Assembly (NCBI RefSeq): GCF_003590145.2
Contig: NZ_CP060436.1
Span: 1,150,001 to 1,214,000, forward strand
Direction: 5' to 3'
DNA from: Pseudooceanicola algae
GTDB taxonomy: Bacteria; Pseudomonadota; Alphaproteobacteria; Rhodobacterales; Rhodobacteraceae
Length of the DNA: 64,000 nt
Shown here piece by piece: positions 17,928-25,929 of this stretch; within the stretch, counting starts at the first letter, position 1; each line of letters starts with the position of its first letter. The notes under the pieces are model-generated. The model had not been told where the DNA came from and did not search any database. It was given only the letters and a program-made list of their open reading frames with translations. Made by a program: the position numbers and the translations under genes.

Positions 17928-19943
17928 GTGGAAATCGACGCTCTGCGCACCGCGCATCCCGAACATTGGGCCAAGGCAAGTGCCATCCGCGCCCTGACCC
18001 TCGACGCCGTCCGGGCCGCCAATTCCGGCCATAGCGGCATGCCCATGGGCATGGCCGATGTCGCGACCGTCCTGTTCGAAAAGCACATGAAGTTCGACGC
18101 CGCGACCCCGGATTGGGCCGACCGCGACCGGTTCATCCTGTCGGCTGGCCATGGCTCGATGCTGGTCTACGCGTTGCTGCATCTGACCGGCGACGTACAA
18201 TTCCCGATCGAGGAAATCCGCAACTTCCGCCAATGGGGGGCCCGCACCGCCGGCCACCCCGAGAACTTCCTGGCCGATGCGATCGAGACCACCACCGGCC
18301 CGTTGGGTCAGGGCATCGCCAATTCCGTCGGCTTCGCCATGGCCGAGGAAATGCTGCGCGCCCAGTTCGGCAAAAAAGTCGTGGACCACCACACCTATGT
18401 CATCGCCGGCGACGGCTGCCTGATGGAAGGCGTCAGCCAGGAGGCGATCACCCTTGCCGGCCGCCACCAGCTGAGCAAGCTGGTCGTCTTCTGGGACAAC
18501 AACGGCATCACCATCGACGGCAATGTCGAACTGTCGGACAACACCGACCAGGTCATGCGCTTCAAATCGGCTGGCTGGCACGTCCAGGAAATCGACGGCC
18601 ATGACCCCGAGGCCATCGATGCCGCCATCACCGCTGCCAAGCGCGCCGGCAAGCCGTCGATGATCGCCTGCAAGACCCACATCGCGCTCGGCCACGCCGC
18701 CCAGGATACCTCCAAGGGCCACGGCGCGCTGACCGATGCGGATCAGCTGGCGGCAGCCAAGGCCGCTTATGGCTGGAAATTCGGCCCCTTCGAGATCCCC
18801 GCAGACGTGAAATCCGCCTGGGAGGCCATCGGCAGCCGGGGCGCTGCGGACCGCGCCGAATGGCTGGATCGCTTTGGCGAACTGTCTGAACGCAAGCAGG
18901 CCGAGTTCACCCGCCGCATGGCCGGTGAGGTCCCCAACAAGCTGGCCTCGACCGTGCGCGCGCTGAAAAAGCAGCTCTCCGAAGTCCAGCCCAAGGTTGC
19001 CACCCGCAAGGCCTCGGAAATGGCGCTCGAAGTCATCAATCCGCATCTGCCCGAAACCATCGGCGGCTCGGCGGATCTGACCGGCTCGAACAACACGCGC
19101 ACCCATGATCTCGGGATCTTCGACATCGACAACCGCAAGGGGCGCTTCGTCCATTGGGGTATCCGCGAACACGGCATGGCCTCGGCGATGAACGGCATGG
19201 CGTTGCACGGCGGGATCAAGCCCTACTCGGGCACCTTCATGTGCTTCACCGATTACGCCCGCCCCGCGATGCGTCTGTCGGCATTGATGAAGGTCGCCCC
19301 GGTCTACGTGATGACCCATGATTCCATCGGCCTCGGCGAAGACGGTCCGACCCACCAGCCGGTCGAACACCTCGCCATGCTGCGCGCCACGCCCAACATG
19401 TTCGTCTTCCGCCCCGCGGATGCCGTGGAAACCGCCGAAAGCTGGGAACTTGCGCTCAGCCAGACCTCGACGCCCTCGGTCCTGTCGCTGACCCGTCAGA
19501 ACCTGCCGACCGTGCGGACCGAACACAAGACGCGCAACCTCTCGGCCCAGGGCGCCTACGTGCTCGCCGATGCCACGACGAAACGTCAGGCCATCCTGCT
19601 CGCCACCGGCTCCGAAGTCGAAATCGCGCTCGCCGCCCGCGCCCTGCTGGAAAAGGACGGGATCGGCACCCGCGTGGTCTCGATGCCCTGCTTTGAACTG
19701 TTCGAAGCCCAGGACGCCACCTATCGCCGCAAGGTCCTTCCCGCCGGCGCCGTCCGCGTCGCGATCGAGGCCGGAATCCGCCAGGGCTGGGACCAATGGC
19801 TACTCGGCGAACGCGGCCGCGACACAAAGGCCGGCTTCATCGGCATGACCGGCTTCGGCGCCTCCGCCCCCGCCGAAACCCTCTACGAAAAATTCGGCAT
19901 CACCGCCGAAGCCGTGGTCGAAAAGGTCAAATCCCTTCTCTGA
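17928..19943 (+). CDS. tkt: Transketolase
   Basis: The 671-residue thiamine-diphosphate enzyme transfers two-carbon units in the pentose phosphate and Calvin pathways. Motifs: [13 protein letters not shown] (residues about 70-82), the ThDP motif [13 protein letters not shown] (near 158) ending in NN, and the transketolase signature [20 protein letters not shown] near 470. The start is GTG at 17928, with GGAAGAGGAA 8 nt upstream. There is no GTTAGCGC dyad here, unlike gap1, gap2 and fba. A composite intergenic repeat follows. Confidence 0.97.
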   Translation: MEIDALRTAHPEHWAKASAIRALTLDAVRAANSGHSGMPMGMADVATVLFEKHMKFDAATPDWADRDRFILSAGHGSMLVYALLHLTGDVQFPIEEIRNFRQWGARTAGHPENFLADAIETTTGPLGQGIANSVGFAMAEEMLRAQFGKKVVDHHTYVIAGDGCLMEGVSQEAITLAGRHQLSKLVVFWDNNGITIDGNVELSDNTDQVMRFKSAGWHVQEIDGHDPEAIDAAITAAKRAGKPSMIACKTHIALGHAAQDTSKGHGALTDADQLAAAKAAYGWKFGPFEIPADVKSAWEAIGSRGAADRAEWLDRFGELSERKQAEFTRRMAGEVPNKLASTVRALKKQLSEVQPKVATRKASEMALEVINPHLPETIGGSADLTGSNNTRTHDLGIFDIDNRKGRFVHWGIREHGMASAMNGMALHGGIKPYSGTFMCFTDYARPAMRLSALMKVAPVYVMTHDSIGLGEDGPTHQPVEHLAMLRATPNMFVFRPADAVETAESWELALSQTSTPSVLSLTRQNLPTVRTEHKTRNLSAQGAYVLADATTKRQAILLATGSEVEIALAARALLEKDGIGTRVVSMPCFELFEAQDATYRRKVLPAGAVRVAIEAGIRQGWDQWLLGERGRDTKAGFIGMTGFGASAPAETLYEKFGITAEAVVEKVKSLL

Positions 19944-20002
19944 CCCCACCGATACGTCCAGACGACCAGAAGCCAGGCTGCACCACGCGCCCGGCTTCTT
20001 TC

Positions 20003-20070
20003 GTTTCCCTGTTAGAAATATCCTGGGGGAGGCGCCGCCCGGCGCCGGGGGCAAAGCCCCCGTCCTCCGG
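20003..20070 (-). repeat. Composite intergenic repeat, copy 1 (inverted)
   Basis: Read on the minus strand it has a GGGGGC-TTT-GCCCCC hairpin, then a GC-rich stem, then the core GGCGCC-TCCCCC-A-GGATATTTCTAACAGGGAAAC. The same layout and core recur at 51680-51747 and 63335-63418. It lies 60 bp after tkt. Confidence 0.7.
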
Positions 20071-20124
20071 TGATTCCCCCTGCCACAGGGCAGACCAGAA
20101 ACCCGTCTCGCACTTGCAGCATAT

Positions 20125-20136
20125 GTTAGCGCGAAC
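20125..20136 (+). promoter_or_regulatory. GTTAGCGC dyad, gap1 site 1
   Basis: GTTAGCGCGAAC is a near-perfect dyad of the LacI-family type (perfect form would be GTTAGCGCTAAC). It is the first of three in this leader. Confidence 0.6.
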
Positions 20137-20147
20137 CTTCCAAAAGG

Positions 20148-20159
20148 GTTAGCGCAACC
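20148..20159 (+). promoter_or_regulatory. GTTAGCGC dyad, gap1 site 2
   Basis: GTTAGCGCAACC is centred 23 bp after site 1. The identical 12-mer occurs upstream of fba at 61791. Confidence 0.6.
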
Positions 20160-20176
20160 ATGGGCAACAGCGCAAT

Positions 20177-20188
20177 GTTTCCGCTAAC
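20177..20188 (-). promoter_or_regulatory. GTTAGCGC dyad, gap1 site 3 (inverted)
   Basis: On the minus strand it reads GTTAGCGGAAAC. It is centred 29 bp after site 2 and about 90 bp before the gap1 start. Confidence 0.5.
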
Positions 20189-20276
20189 ACTTTGTCCTGC
20201 AATGGATTTTTAGCTTACTCCCCTTAGAGAGGACCGGTATAGACAAAGGCATATCGGGTTTGCAGGAGATATTGAA

Positions 20277-21281
20277 ATGACCGTCACCCTTGCCATCAAT
20301 GGTTTCGGCCGCATCGGGCGCTGCACGCTGGCGCATATCGCCGAAGCCGCCCGCAACGATGTCCAGGTCGTCAAGATCAACGCGACCGGCCCGATCGAAA
20401 CCAATGCCCATCTGCTGAAATATGACTCCGTCCATGGCCGCTTCGGCAATGACGTGAAGGTCGCCGGCAACACCATGGATATCGGTCGCGGCCCGATGGA
20501 GGTCTTCTCGACCTACAACCCCGAAGACCTCGACTGGGACGGCGTCGATGTCGTCCTGGAATGCACGGGCAAGTTCAACGACGGCGAAAAGGCAAAGATC
20601 CACAAGGAACGCGGCGCCAAGTCGGTCCTGATCTCCGCCCCGGCCAGGAACGTCGAAAAGACCATCGTCTTCGGCGTCAACCACCGCGACATGGTGGAAG
20701 GCGACAGCATGATCTCCAACGGGTCCTGCACCACCAATTGCCTCGCCCCGCTGGCCAAGGTGCTGAACGATGCCATCGGCATCGAGTCCGGCATCATGAC
20801 CACGATCCACAGCTATACCGGCGACCAGCCGACGCTCGACCGCCGCCACGGCGATCTCTACCGCGCCCGCGCCGCCGCGATGAGCCAGATCCCCACCTCG
20901 ACCGGGGCTGCCAAGGCCATCGGTCTGGTGCTGCCGGAACTGAAGGGCAAGCTTGACGGCTCCTCGATCAGGGTCCCGACGCCGAATGTCTCTGCCGTCG
21001 ACCTGACCTTCATCGCCTCCAAGGACGTGACCGTTGATGACGTGAACGAGATCGTGCGCGAAGCGGCCGCCGGCCACATGGGCCATGTGCTGGGCTATGA
21101 TCCCGAACCCAAGGTCTCGATCGATTTCAGCCATACCGAACAAAGCTCGATCTTCGCTCCGGACCAGACCAAGGTCATCGGCGGCCGGCTCGTCCGGGTG
21201 CTGGCCTGGTACGACAACGAATGGGCCTTTTCCTGCCGCATGGCGGATGTGGCCGCTGCATTGGGCCGCCTGCAACACTAA
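20277..21281 (+). CDS. gap: Glyceraldehyde-3-phosphate dehydrogenase, probable NADP-preferring form
   Basis: The 334-residue GAPDH has the Rossmann motif INGFGRIGR and the catalytic Cys in SNGSCTTNCLAP, with the partner His in HSYTGDQPT. At the position where NAD-specific enzymes carry Asp (VND, as in the second copy at residue 36) this copy has Ala36 (INATGPIETNAH). Near the adenosine site it has DRRH rather than DRGH. Loss of that Asp usually permits NADP(H), so a gluconeogenic or Calvin role is likely but unproven. Three GTTAGCGC dyads lie upstream and a hairpin terminator follows; gap2 starts 185 bp later. Confidence 0.93.
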   Translation: MTVTLAINGFGRIGRCTLAHIAEAARNDVQVVKINATGPIETNAHLLKYDSVHGRFGNDVKVAGNTMDIGRGPMEVFSTYNPEDLDWDGVDVVLECTGKFNDGEKAKIHKERGAKSVLISAPARNVEKTIVFGVNHRDMVEGDSMISNGSCTTNCLAPLAKVLNDAIGIESGIMTTIHSYTGDQPTLDRRHGDLYRARAAAMSQIPTSTGAAKAIGLVLPELKGKLDGSSIRVPTPNVSAVDLTFIASKDVTVDDVNEIVREAAAGHMGHVLGYDPEPKVSIDFSHTEQSSIFAPDQTKVIGGRLVRVLAWYDNEWAFSCRMADVAAALGRLQH

Positions 21282-21305
21282 GCCCGCCGCCCGGTACCGC
21301 CTGAC

Positions 21306-21336
21306 AGGCCTCGAAGCACCGCTTCGGGGCCTTTTT
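21306..21336 (+). terminator. Terminator after gap1
   Basis: A stem AGGCC-T-CGAAGC / GCTTCG-G-GGCCT with loop ACC is followed by TTTTT. It separates the transcription of the two gap genes. Confidence 0.85.
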
Positions 21337-21369
21337 CTTGCCGATGGCGCCAGCAGTCGCGACGCCCCC

Positions 21370-21398
21370 TTGACCTTGCCCCCCGCAATGTGGATTGC
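21370..21398 (+). promoter_or_regulatory. Candidate gap2 promoter
   Basis: TTGACC, a 17-nt spacer and GATTGC. The -35 is good and the -10 weak. The GTTAGCGC dyad at 21411 would sit at or just after the transcription start, a repressor position. Confidence 0.4.
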
Positions 21399-21410
21399 TG
21401 AAAGCAAGTT

Positions 21411-21422
21411 GTTAGCGCAAAC
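21411..21422 (+). promoter_or_regulatory. GTTAGCGC dyad upstream of gap2
   Basis: GTTAGCGCAAAC, one mismatch from a perfect dyad, 45 bp before the gap2 start. Confidence 0.6.
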
Positions 21423-21466
21423 AGCCCCCTCCGGCTGCGCGCGAGGATCTGCGGAAAGGAAAGTCC

Positions 21467-22471
21467 ATGGCGATCACAGTCGCAATCAACGGGTTTGGCC
21501 GTATCGGGCGCAATGTCCTGAGGGCCATTGCCGAAACCGGCCGCACGGATATCGAAGTCGTGGCGGTCAACGATCTGACCCCGGTCGACACCAATGCACA
21601 CCTCTTCCGTTACGACAGCGTCCACGGGCGCTTCGGCGGCGAGGTCACCACCGGCGACGACTGGATGGATGTTGGCACGGGCCGCATCAAGGTCACCTCG
21701 CTGCGCAACCCCGAAGAACTGCCCTGGAAGGATGTGGACATTGCCCTGGAATGTACCGGGCTGTTCACCAAGCGGGACACGGCGGCGCGCCACCTTGAAA
21801 ACGGCGCGCAGCGCGTGCTGGTCTCGGCGCCCTGTTCGGGGGCCGACATCACTTCGGTCTTCGGGGTGAACCACCTGGCGATCAAACCCGATCACATGGT
21901 GGTTTCCAACGCCTCCTGCACCACCAACTGCCTGGCGCCGGTGGCCAAGGTGCTGAACGACACCGTCGGCATCACCAATGGCTTCATGACCACCATCCAC
22001 AGCTATACCGGCGACCAGCCGACGCTGGACCGGGGGCATTCGGACCTTTACCGGGCCCGCGCGGCCGCCATGTCGATGATCCCGACCTCGACCGGCGCGG
22101 CCAAGGCCGTCGGTCTGGTTCTGCCCGAACTGGCGGGCAAGCTTGACGGTGTGGCGATCCGGGTCCCCACGCCCAATGTCTCGGCCGTCGACCTGACCTT
22201 CAACGCCGGTCGCGCGACCAGCGCCGAAGAGATCAACGAAGCCCTGATGAAAGCCGCTGAAAGCGGCGCGCTGAAGGGCATCCTGGCCTGCACCGGGGAC
22301 AAGCTGGTGTCGGTTGACCTGAACCACGACCCGGCTTCCTCGACCGTGGCGCTGGATCAGACCAAGGTGCTGGACGGTACGCTGGTGCGCATCCTGTCCT
22401 GGTATGACAATGAATGGGGCTTCTCCTGCCGGATGGCCGACATGGCCGCCCATATGGGGACGCTTCTGTAA
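21467..22471 (+). CDS. gap: Glyceraldehyde-3-phosphate dehydrogenase, NAD-type
   Basis: This second 334-residue GAPDH has the usual NAD-specificity Asp (VNDL, Asp36), the catalytic Cys in SNASCTTNCLAP, and the same substrate-site motifs as gap1. The two copies are clearly paralogous across their full length. A GGAAAGGAAAG sequence precedes the ATG. It is probably followed in the same transcript region by a small membrane protein, though a 14-bp perfect hairpin intervenes. Confidence 0.95.
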   Translation: MAITVAINGFGRIGRNVLRAIAETGRTDIEVVAVNDLTPVDTNAHLFRYDSVHGRFGGEVTTGDDWMDVGTGRIKVTSLRNPEELPWKDVDIALECTGLFTKRDTAARHLENGAQRVLVSAPCSGADITSVFGVNHLAIKPDHMVVSNASCTTNCLAPVAKVLNDTVGITNGFMTTIHSYTGDQPTLDRGHSDLYRARAAAMSMIPTSTGAAKAVGLVLPELAGKLDGVAIRVPTPNVSAVDLTFNAGRATSAEEINEALMKAAESGALKGILACTGDKLVSVDLNHDPASSTVALDQTKVLDGTLVRILSWYDNEWGFSCRMADMAAHMGTLL

Positions 22472-22473
22472 GA

Positions 22474-22519
22474 TCTTCGGGCCTGCCGTGATCCAGTCGG
22501 CAGGCCCGAAGACGCTTTC
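22474..22519 (+). terminator. Perfect 14-bp hairpin after gap2
   Basis: Arms at 22474-22487 and 22499-22512 (TCTTCGGGCCTGCC and its complement), loop 11 nt, with only a weak T-rich tail (CGCTTTCC). Confidence 0.65.
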
Positions 22520-22655
22520 CACCGTGCAGCCTGAACCCCGGCGGCGCGGTGGCCAAAACCTACTTGCCCGAAGCCCCCTTGATCGGGCATAGGCGCTGCG
22601 GCATAGCTGGGCATACCCTGCCGAAGGCCCACGCCCACAGGATGACACATCGCGC

Positions 22656-22799
22656 ATGAACACCCGGATCACCCTGATCATTGCCTTGCTGGTGTTCGGC
22701 TTCCTGTTTTACGACAATGTCCTCGGAACCGGGGAAACCTCCCTGTTCCTGGCTCGGAAATTCGTGGATCTTGTCGACTGGATCGCCTTCTGGCGATAG
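22656..22799 (+). CDS. Small membrane protein (47 residues)
   Basis: The reading frame encodes MNTRITLIIALLVFGFLFYD and ends LVDWIAFWR. It has one hydrophobic membrane segment (residues 5-19) and a soluble tail with Trp and Phe. It is too short for many gene finders. The frame is clean and lies between gap2 and an alpha/beta hydrolase on the same strand. The ribosome site is weak (GGATG). I recall similar short proteins after gap genes in roseobacters, but have no function for it. Confidence 0.65.
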   Translation: MNTRITLIIALLVFGFLFYDNVLGTGETSLFLARKFVDLVDWIAFWR

Positions 22800-22836
22800 C
22801 CTTGGCTTCAGATCCAACCGTCGAAAGGCCTGCCCC

Positions 22837-23805
22837 ATGAGCACGACCCTGCTTCTTGCCGCGCTCACGATCCTCCTGCTGGTTCTGGGGGGGCTGGTCC
22901 TGAACAGCTTCCTGTGGAAACACCGGGTCGAAGCACTGGTGCCGCCGCGTGGTGTCTTTACCCGCATCTCGACAGGGCGGCTGCACTACGTCGTCAAGGG
23001 CCCTGCCGAGGCGCCCCAGGTGCTGCTGATCCACGGGCTGGGCGGCCAATTGGGCAATTTCGACTGCGGCCTGATCGACGATCTGGCACGGGATCACCGC
23101 GTGATCGCCCCGGACCGCCCCGGCATGGGCTATTCGGACCGCCGCAGCAGCGCCGGATCGACGCCCGCCGATCACGCCCGCTACATGCTGGAACTGATCG
23201 AGGATCTCGGCCTGAAGCGCCCCCTCGTCATCGGTCATTCCCTTGGCGGCGCCATCGCGCAGGAAATCGCCCTGCAAGCCCCAAAGCGGATCTGCGGCCT
23301 TGCGCTGATCTCGCCGCTCACACAACCGGGCCAACCGCCCAGCCCCGCCTTTTCCAACCTTGCCCTGCATTCCGATATCGGCCGCTGGATTGTCGGCTGG
23401 ACCCTTGCGGTGCCGACCTCCCTGCGCCGTACGCCACAGATCCTTGATGCGGTCTACGGACCCGAGGCCATGCCCGAGAACGCCCCGATTCAGGGTGGCG
23501 CCATGCTGGGCCTGCGCCCTGCGCATTTCGTCTTTACCAGCAAGGATTTCAGCGCCTCCACCAAGGGGCTTTCGGGCCGTGCCGGGCGTCTTGCGGAGCT
23601 TGCCCTGCCGCAGCACGTGTTGTTCGGCAGGGATGACCGCATTCTGGACCCGTCGTTGCATGGCCACCAGTTGGCGACGCAGTTGCCCGATCTGCACCTG
23701 CGCCTTGTGCCGGGCGGGCATATGCTGCCCGTCACCCAACCGCAGCTTTGCGCTGATTTCATCCGCGAAGCCCTGGCCCGGATGAACGGCCCGGTCGCGG
23801 ACTAA
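22837..23805 (+). CDS. Alpha/beta hydrolase, membrane-anchored
   Basis: The 322-residue protein has an N-terminal membrane anchor (residues 3-25), the oxyanion-region motif LLIHGLGGQ, the nucleophile elbow GHSLGG with Ser135, and a late His in GGHMLP. The Asp is likely in FGRDDRILDP. The substrate is unknown; the anchor and cap domain suggest a lipid or hydrophobic ester. It converges on coaD, the two stop codons overlapping by 4 bp. Confidence 0.88.
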   Translation: MSTTLLLAALTILLLVLGGLVLNSFLWKHRVEALVPPRGVFTRISTGRLHYVVKGPAEAPQVLLIHGLGGQLGNFDCGLIDDLARDHRVIAPDRPGMGYSDRRSSAGSTPADHARYMLELIEDLGLKRPLVIGHSLGGAIAQEIALQAPKRICGLALISPLTQPGQPPSPAFSNLALHSDIGRWIVGWTLAVPTSLRRTPQILDAVYGPEAMPENAPIQGGAMLGLRPAHFVFTSKDFSASTKGLSGRAGRLAELALPQHVLFGRDDRILDPSLHGHQLATQLPDLHLRLVPGGHMLPVTQPQLCADFIREALARMNGPVAD

Positions 23806-24296
23806 ACGCGCAGCTTGGCCTTCAGCCGTTCATTGACGGCGGGGGGCACGAATTTCGAAACGTCCCCGTCCAGCCGACAGATTTCCTTCACCAGCTTGGA
23901 AGCGATCGCCTGATGCTGGGCATCGGCCATCAGAAAGACCGTCTCGACCCCGGAATCCAGCGCCCGGTTCATGCCCACCATCTGATATTCATATTCGAAA
24001 TCCGCCACAGCCCGCAGGCCGCGCAGGATCACCCCGGCGCCGACATCGCGGGCGCAATGGATCAGCAGGTTTTCGAAGGGATGAACCAGGATCTCGGTCC
24101 CGGTTTCCCGAGACAGGCTGCGGCACTCTGCCTCGATCATCTCGACCCGTTCCTCGAGCGAGAACAGCGGGCCCTTGTCGCGGTTGATCGCGACGCCGAT
24201 CACCAGCCGGTCCACGAGGGCCGCAGCCCGCCGGATGATGTCGATGTGCCCAAGGGTAACGGGGTCGAATGTGCCGGGATACAGGCCGATGCGCAT
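23802..24296 (-). CDS. coaD: Phosphopantetheine adenylyltransferase
   Basis: CoaD makes dephospho-CoA from 4'-phosphopantetheine and ATP. The 164-residue protein starts MRIGLYPGTFDPVTLGHIDI with the nucleotidyltransferase T/H-x-G-H motif as LGHI, and has RGLRAVADFEYEYQM and the C-terminal SKLVKEI region. The ATG at 24296 was preferred to an upstream one at 24332 because the protein then begins at the conserved family start and GGAG precedes it. Confidence 0.96.
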   Translation of the reverse strand: MRIGLYPGTFDPVTLGHIDIIRRAAALVDRLVIGVAINRDKGPLFSLEERVEMIEAECRSLSRETGTEILVHPFENLLIHCARDVGAGVILRGLRAVADFEYEYQMVGMNRALDSGVETVFLMADAQHQAIASKLVKEICRLDGDVSKFVPPAVNERLKAKLRV

Positions 24297-24402
24297 GGGG
24301 CTCTCCGGGTTGGCGTTCTGCGCACGCAACAATATTGCGCAATAGATTGCAAGAGTAGAACCCGACTTTTACCGATTGCACGGCCCGCGTTGCCCGAGGG
24401 CC

Positions 24403-24426
24403 GCCGTCGCCCCCGGGGGCGACGGC
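24403..24426. repeat. Perfect 24-bp palindrome between the CBS gene and coaD
   Basis: GCCGTCGCCCCC is followed directly by its own reverse complement with no spacer. It lies 10 bp after the stop codon of the CBS-domain gene and probably acts as its transcript end, though no T-run follows. Confidence 0.6.
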
Positions 24427-24435
24427 CGCGCGGGG

Positions 24436-24870
24436 TCAGTGCCCCATGATCATGCCTTCCAGCGCGTCCTTTTCGGCGGCAAGCTGGCTGAGGCGGGCTT
24501 TTACGACATCGCCGATGGTGACGATTCCCACAAGCTTGCCATCGCGGGTCACCGGCATATGGCGGAACCGGCCTTCGGTCATCTTTTCCAGGACCTGATC
24601 GGCGCTCATGTCCATGGTGGCGCAGACCGGGTTGGCGGTCATCAGCGCCGAGGTTTCCAGATCAAGACAGCTTGGTCCCCGCAAGGCCAGCGCCCGCACG
24701 ATATCGCGTTCCGACAGGATGCCATCCGCCGTGTCGCCATCCCGACTGACCACCACCCCGCCGATGCGCTTTTCTGTTAGCAGATGTGTCACGGCATGGA
24801 CCGCCAAATCCGGCGTCACGGTAAAGACACCTTCGGTGCCCTTGGATTTCAGGATTTGCTGAACCAGCAT
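24436..24870 (-). CDS. CBS-domain pair protein
   Basis: The 144-residue protein consists of two CBS motifs (about residues 8-60 and 75-130) with the typical DGILSERDIVRAL and DGKLVGIVTIGDVVKARL segments. Stand-alone CBS pairs sense adenine nucleotides and act on unknown partners. It is monocistronic. Confidence 0.9.
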   Translation of the reverse strand: MLVQQILKSKGTEGVFTVTPDLAVHAVTHLLTEKRIGGVVVSRDGDTADGILSERDIVRALALRGPSCLDLETSALMTANPVCATMDMSADQVLEKMTEGRFRHMPVTRDGKLVGIVTIGDVVKARLSQLAAEKDALEGMIMGH

Positions 24871-24932
24871 GTGTTTCCTCCCTGGATTGCATCCGTCCCT
24901 TTCAGCAAGCCTCAGCCACCGTCATTGAACTG

Positions 24933-25826
24933 TCAAGAGATCGCTTCCCGCCGGGCGATTTCGGCCTTCAGATGCTCTGCCAAAAGAGTTGCGAAGCGGT
25001 TATTGCGCTCCAGCCGCACGTCGTCGGCATGGCGCACCAGATAAAGACCACGGTTCAGCGACAGGTGGTCGGGCAGGACGCGGGCCAGCTGCGGCGCATG
25101 GGGCATGGCGAAATCGTGGATGATCCCAAGGCCGAAGCCCTGCGCGATCCATTGGAACTGCACCGAGACGGAGTTCGAGGCGAGCGGCACGCGCTCTGCC
25201 CCGATCTCGTTCAGGTAATCCAACTCCTTGTCGAAGATCATGTCGGGGATATAGCCGACGATCCGGTGCCCACGCAGATCACCAAGGTCGCGGATCGGTC
25301 GATGGCGCGAAAGGTAGGCGCGGCTGGCGGCCAGATGCAGATGATAATCGCTGATCTTCTGCACCGTCAGACGACCCGCCGTGGGGGCGCTGACGGTGAT
25401 GGCCATGTCGGCTTCGCGCTGTGACAGGTTGAACAGGCGCGGCAGGGCGACGATCTGGATATCGAGATCGGGGTTCGTCTCCGCGATGGCGGCGCAGACC
25501 TGGGGCAGCAGGAAATTCGCCACCCCGTCCGGCGCACCAAGGCGGATCTGCCCCGACAACCCGGCGGCACCCTGCCCCGCGATTTCGCTCATCCCCGCAT
25601 CCAGCGAGGCTTCGGCGCGGCCCGCGTGATCCATCAGCCGCTGCCCCGCATCGGTCAGCGCATAGCCCTGCGGACTGCGCGCGAACAACGCCACCCCCAG
25701 CCCTTCTTCCAGCCGCGCGATGCGCCGCCCCACCGTGGCCGGGTCGATCCGCAGCCGACGCGCCGCTGCCGTCAGGCTTTCCGCCCGACCGACCGCCAGA
25801 AAGAAACGCAGGTCATCCCAGTTCAT
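24933..25826 (-). CDS. LysR-family regulator, divergent from mmsA
   Basis: The 297-residue protein has an N-terminal winged helix (MNWDDLRFFLAVGRAESLTAAARRLRIDPATVGRRIARLE) and a LysR effector domain. The ATG at 25826 was chosen over one at 25853 because it matches the family start. Its position divergent from mmsA, with a long inverted repeat between, suggests it controls valine/propionate catabolism or itself; the ligand is not known. Confidence 0.92.
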   Translation of the reverse strand: MNWDDLRFFLAVGRAESLTAAARRLRIDPATVGRRIARLEEGLGVALFARSPQGYALTDAGQRLMDHAGRAEASLDAGMSEIAGQGAAGLSGQIRLGAPDGVANFLLPQVCAAIAETNPDLDIQIVALPRLFNLSQREADMAITVSAPTAGRLTVQKISDYHLHLAASRAYLSRHRPIRDLGDLRGHRIVGYIPDMIFDKELDYLNEIGAERVPLASNSVSVQFQWIAQGFGLGIIHDFAMPHAPQLARVLPDHLSLNRGLYLVRHADDVRLERNNRFATLLAEHLKAEIARREAIS

Positions 25827-25876
25827 GGCACCACCGTACCCGCATTTGTGCAAAACGTCTTTGAATTTTTTCCCCT

Positions 25877-25913
25877 GTTGCCCACAGAAATGCAGGTCTA
25901 TCCTGTGAGCAAC
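25877..25913. promoter_or_regulatory. Long inverted repeat between LysR gene and mmsA
   Basis: Arms GTTGCCCACAG (25877-25887) and CTGTGAGCAAC (25903-25913) match at 10 of 11 positions, separated by 15 nt. It is a candidate LysR operator. It could instead be an mRNA hairpin, since it ends 16 bp before the mmsA start codon. Confidence 0.5.
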
Positions 25914-25929
25914 TGAACAGGAGGATCCG

